This document shows positions 36,501 through 38,641 of a stretch of DNA of 38,641 bases, piece after piece. Source of the DNA: CAYWIT01 sp964458415 (GTDB taxonomy: Bacteria > Pseudomonadota > Alphaproteobacteria > Micavibrionales > UBA2020); NCBI GenBank assembly GCA_964458415.1, contig CAYWIT010000024.1:1-38641 (forward strand), in the 5' to 3' direction. A model generated the notes under the pieces. It saw only the letters and a list, made by a program, of their open reading frames with translations. It had not been told where the DNA came from and did no database searches. Numbering within the stretch: the first letter of the stretch is position 1; each line of letters begins with the position of its first letter. A program made the position numbers and the translations under genes.

Positions 36501-37466
36501 CGCAGGCACGGGATGTCATGTACGGCGGAGATGGCAATGACAGCATGAACAGGATCAGCAGCAGTGTAACGACAGGCACCGCTGGCAATGATGATCTCTA
36601 TGGTGAGGGCGGTGCCGACACGCTCTGGGGCGGAGTCGGCAATGATATTGTTGATGGCGGGACAGAAAACGATACCCTGCGTGGTGAAGACGGGGATGAC
36701 ATTCTCATTGGCGGACGTGGCAGCGACCAGATTTATGGCGACGCNNNNNNNNNNNNNNNNNNNNNNNNNNNNNNNNNNNNNNNNNNNNNNNNNNNNNNNN
36801 NNNNNNNNNNNNNNNNNNNNNNNNNNNNNNNNNNNNNNNNNNNNTGGCGTCGAAACCCTGCAATTTAGCGATGTGACGTTCGATGTGGCGGCTCTGGGCT
36901 TGACGATTGGCGGCGCAGGTTTGGGCACTGCAATTACCTATGGAACGATTGGAAACGATACGATATACGGCACATTGTCCCGTGATATTATGCATGGCAG
37001 CGACGGGAACGACGAGCTCAACAGAATTAGTAGTAGTGTGACAGTTGGTACTGTCGGGAATGACGATATTTATGGAGAAGGTGGTAACGATAACATCTGG
37101 GGTGGTGATGGTAACGATCTTTTAGTCGGAGGCGCGGGTGTCGATAACCTCTGGGGAGATGCAGGAGCTGATATCTTTCAGTTTGATACCGTATCTCTTG
37201 GTTCCATTGATAGTGTCAAAGACTTCTCGGTATCCGACGGCGACAAGCTTGATATCAAAGATATACTCGTTGGGTTTGATCCTCTCACCAGTGTCATTGC
37301 TGATTTTATTGAGATTACGGATAGTGGCTCAAACAGCATCGTGAAGGTTGACAGAGATGGGGCAGATACAACTTATAGCCTGATTCAGATTGCTACGCTG
37401 ACAGGTGTTACGGGCCTGACAGATGAGGCAGCGCTTCTTGCAAGCGGTAATATCATCGCGGCCTGA
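27554..37466 (+). CDS. Giant RTX protein: lipase-like domain, EF-hand-like segment, RTX modules, Ig-like pair, type I secretion signal
   Basis: At least 3,270 residues, interrupted by a 100-N assembly gap. Residues 1-450 resemble class 3 lipases: SYRGTDEG near 83 and nucleophile elbow GDSMGGG with Ser146. The first RTX block is about 540-600 (GSSGNDIILSGAGNDVI). About 885-1010 holds LDLDGDGVET, DFNGDG, DTNADGEI and DGNADGKI, calcium loops as in FrpC-like proteins. From about 1355 to 2600 come ten modules, each with GGAGNDxLxGG-type nonapeptides and a strand-rich part ending in xFADGTxW or xLTGSAxIxGTGN. About 2604-2800 are two Ig/cadherin-like repeats, each starting APVAQDD. More RTX follows, and the end (DIFQFDTVSLGSIDSVKDF, GDKLDIKDIL, a long repeat-free tail) matches type I secretion targets of the VCA0849 kind. 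It is thus a secreted calcium-folded hydrolase/adhesin. No exporter is nearby. Confidence 0.88.
29170..29355 (+). repeat. First RTX nonapeptide block
   Basis: Six to seven imperfect 27-bp units coding for GGxGxDxxx-type calcium-binding nonapeptides, including SGNDIILSGAGNDVINAGAGND. They follow the lipase-like domain and would fold into a parallel beta roll only in calcium-rich medium outside the cell. Confidence 0.85.
31618..35360 (+). repeat. Tandem RTX-type modules, two sub-families
   Basis: About ten modules of roughly 100-145 codons. The first six (to about 34110) contain nonapeptides, a G-x-D-x-YxF element and a strand part ending FADG or FxDST, resembling haemolysin-type calcium-binding-related domains. 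The next three (about 34130-35070) end ENLTLTGSAxIxGTGNxLDN. The last returns to the first type. The change suggests two separate expansion events. Confidence 0.8.
35365..35955 (+). repeat. Two tandem Ig/cadherin-like repeats within the RTX protein
   Basis: Two units of about 100 codons, each beginning with APVAQDD and containing DNGNGxDSDPDND and GxDxFSYTxxDGxG. Such repeats are common stalk or adhesion modules of secreted RTX proteins and stand between the RTX block and the C-terminal block here. Confidence 0.8.
36360..37140 (+). repeat. Duplicated RTX module flanking the assembly gap
   Basis: The protein before the gap (YVQFNDITLDIAALNLTVGG, then MNRISSSVTTGTAGNDDLYGEGG) and after it (TLQFSDVTFDVAALGLTIGG, then LNRISSSVTVGTVGNDDIYGEGG) are copies of one module. 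The gap therefore lies at a module boundary, and the number of copies is unknown. Confidence 0.8.
36745..36844. other. Assembly gap of 100 Ns inside the RTX gene
   Basis: The gap has the conventional size for unknown length. The reading frame entering it has two bases of a codon left and the frame leaving it supplies one, so the true missing length must be a multiple of three for an intact gene. A run of 100 is not, which makes two separate open frames appear. Confidence 0.97.
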
Positions 37467-37637
37467 TAAGGAGGTAGGTTTGAACTTTAATCTGATCTGG
37501 ATGGTTGCCCGCTAGGAAATCAAAAAATCCCAACGTTTTTTTATGTTTGTAGCAATATGGAATATATGTGCGTTAAAATTATTGATTTAAGCAATTTTCC
37601 ATTTTACAAATTATTCCATTCAGAAAGGTAGGTCATT
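37467..37637 (+). other. Spacer after the RTX gene, with a mini-frame behind a strong ribosome-binding site
   Basis: The RTX stop TGA is followed directly by TAA and AAGGAGGT (37468-37475). A TTG at 37480 opens an 11-codon frame (MNFNLIWMVAR) to a TAG at 37513. It may be a leftover start of a lost downstream gene or chance. The rest is AT-rich; no clear intrinsic terminator was found. Confidence 0.3.
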
Positions 37638-38474
37638 TTGGTTTCCAAACTTGAGTGGAGCATGATGTGTGGCGCGGTCAACAAATGCCAGCAGACGTAT
37701 GGCCTAGATACGCCAGACAAGGCATTCCCGTATTATATACTTTCGCTCATGTTCTCAGATGAGGGCGAAGAGTTAGAAGACCTAATTACTGATGGCGGCA
37801 ATGACCGTGGAATTGATGCTATAAAAATTAGTAAGCAAGATGGTTACACAGATATACATGTCTTTCAGTTCAAATATCGCAACACCCATGATAACAGTCG
37901 CAAAAACTTTCCCGATGAAGCAGTAGACAAAGTCATTTCTTTTTTTAAAGCGCTGTTTGATGAAGATTCATCTCTAGAAAATTCATGCAATCCGTTCTTA
38001 TGGCAGAAAGTTCAAGAAATTTGGGCTTCAATTAATGAAGCTAGCACCCGCTTCACTTTACATTTCTGTACAAACGGTCAAAATCTCATTCCTACACAGA
38101 AAGAGCGCCTTCTTAGAGGATTGCAGGCTTACTCTGAGGTTGAAGCATTGCGTATGGATACCAATACAGCCTTAAAAAAAGGTGTTATTGCGCAAGCGGA
38201 TACATTTCTAACCTATGGGCAGTTCCATATACTTTATCTAGTCTCCATCCTGTCGGAGAAAACCAAACTGGACATTTCTAGAGCACAAAATAGAAAACGC
38301 TTGATAAATGATGCCCTCAATATCATTAGGAACTACGTTTCTGACAGAAAATCACATTCCTACTATACGCTCTTCAGGAACCCCAAAACGAAACAAGATT
38401 TATACGACTTGGTGTTCCAAAGGGGGCAACTAGAATTTCAACTTACCCAAGTGCAAGAGCGACAAACCGCATAA
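37638..38474 (+). CDS. AIPR-type (abortive infection/phage resistance) nuclease-like protein, short form
   Basis: 278 residues from a TTG at 37638 with GAAAGGTAGG just upstream; the nearest ATG (37662) has no such site. Residues about 25-90 carry the N-terminal nuclease-like signature of AIPR proteins: AFPYYILSLMFSDEGEELED, then TDGGNDRGIDAI and VFQFKYR. Asp60, Gln77 and Lys79 fit a PD-(D/E)xK-type D...QxK active site. A later FTLHFCTNGQN also fits the family. Full AIPR proteins run to 500-700 residues; the C-terminal part is missing here, so this is either a reduced family member or a single-domain defence nuclease. Context in a tRNA-linked island agrees with phage defence. Gene composition is AT-richer than the left half of the window. 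Confidence 0.78.
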   Translation: MVSKLEWSMMCGAVNKCQQTYGLDTPDKAFPYYILSLMFSDEGEELEDLITDGGNDRGIDAIKISKQDGYTDIHVFQFKYRNTHDNSRKNFPDEAVDKVISFFKALFDEDSSLENSCNPFLWQKVQEIWASINEASTRFTLHFCTNGQNLIPTQKERLLRGLQAYSEVEALRMDTNTALKKGVIAQADTFLTYGQFHILYLVSILSEKTKLDISRAQNRKRLINDALNIIRNYVSDRKSHSYYTLFRNPKTKQDLYDLVFQRGQLEFQLTQVQERQTA

Positions 38475-38503
38475 ACTTGAAAGCAACGTCAAGTTAGAAA
38501 AGA

Positions 38504-38641
38504 TTATTTCTTATCAGAAATCTTAAGTCCCTTAAACTCTATACACGCAGCTACAAAATCATTTTCTAAAACATATGGCTTTCCACCTGTAATCCCCCCA
38601 TTTTTAGAGGGCTCCGTCAGTAGAACGGTTAGGTAGTTCTG
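38504..38641 (-). CDS. C-terminal end of an unidentified gene, cut by the window edge
   Basis: The minus strand is open from the window end to a TAA at 38504-38506, giving 45 residues that end VAACIEFKGLKISDKK. It is convergent with the AIPR-like gene, 29 bp apart, as real neighbours often are. The composition is protein-like (KNGGITGGKPYVLENDF), but the piece is too short to identify. Confidence 0.4.
   Translation of the reverse strand, partial: QNYLTVLLTEPSKNGGITGGKPYVLENDFVAACIEFKGLKISDKK

Noticed and set aside
29170..37140. CRISPR array suggested by many short DNA repeats
   Set aside because: The repeats are imperfect 27-bp coding units in one frame giving glycine/aspartate nonapeptides, without unique spacers.
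36588..37466. Separate gene starting before the N gap
   Set aside because: Its part before the gap is the wrong frame of the RTX gene; only the part after the gap is real and belongs to the same protein.

Overview
The window looks like a piece of a Gram-negative, probably alphaproteobacterial, chromosome. It has many secretion signals and lipoproteins, a MacAB pump, PrmB, TypA, SelD, a fold-III ornithine decarboxylase next to an agmatinase, and a type I secretion substrate. The lineage is an inference from gene families and protein style, because no rRNA or marker comparison was possible. A scaffold gap of 100 Ns at 36745-36844 shows this is a draft assembly.

Layout. 1-5132: three tandem minus-strand paralogues of a lytic transglycosylase-like exported protein, each with an internal duplication; the first lacks the C-terminal third seen in the others. 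5322-7718: AhpD, Dps and a MATE transporter on the plus strand. 7730-11811: minus-strand genes for a DUF2147-like exported protein, agmatinase, ornithine/lysine decarboxylase and an exported ChaN/EreA/TraB-like protein. 11977-13812: TypA/BipA. 13828-18480: minus-strand MacB, MacA, a small lipoprotein and an Asn/Gln/Ser-rich exported protein. 18639-21808: a membrane-associated protein of unknown function, PrmB and SelD. 21842-25747: reductive pyrimidine (or hydantoin) degradation with dihydropyrimidinase, beta-ureidopropionase and an NCS1 permease.

At 25823 the character changes. The 3' part of a tRNA-Ser(UGA) gene lies on the minus strand without its 5' half. It is followed by a 12-nt-period direct repeat and about 0.85 kb of AT-rich sequence with hairpins but no convincing gene. 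This is what one end of an element integrated into a tRNA gene looks like, with the element extending to the right. The cargo seen here is a two-gene unit (a small lipoprotein and a giant RTX protein of at least 3,270 residues with an N-terminal lipase-like domain), a short AIPR-type nuclease-like gene typical of phage defence, and the end of one more gene at the window edge. No integrase, no type I exporter and no intact tRNA are inside the window.

The parts least explained by known systems are: the lipoprotein plus giant RTX lipase unit in the island; the transglycosylase triplet whose N-terminal repeats appear catalytically decayed; and the adjacent pair of exported proteins (17051-18480) that seem to share one short core around a conserved Cys pair, one of them with an expandable hexanucleotide tract.
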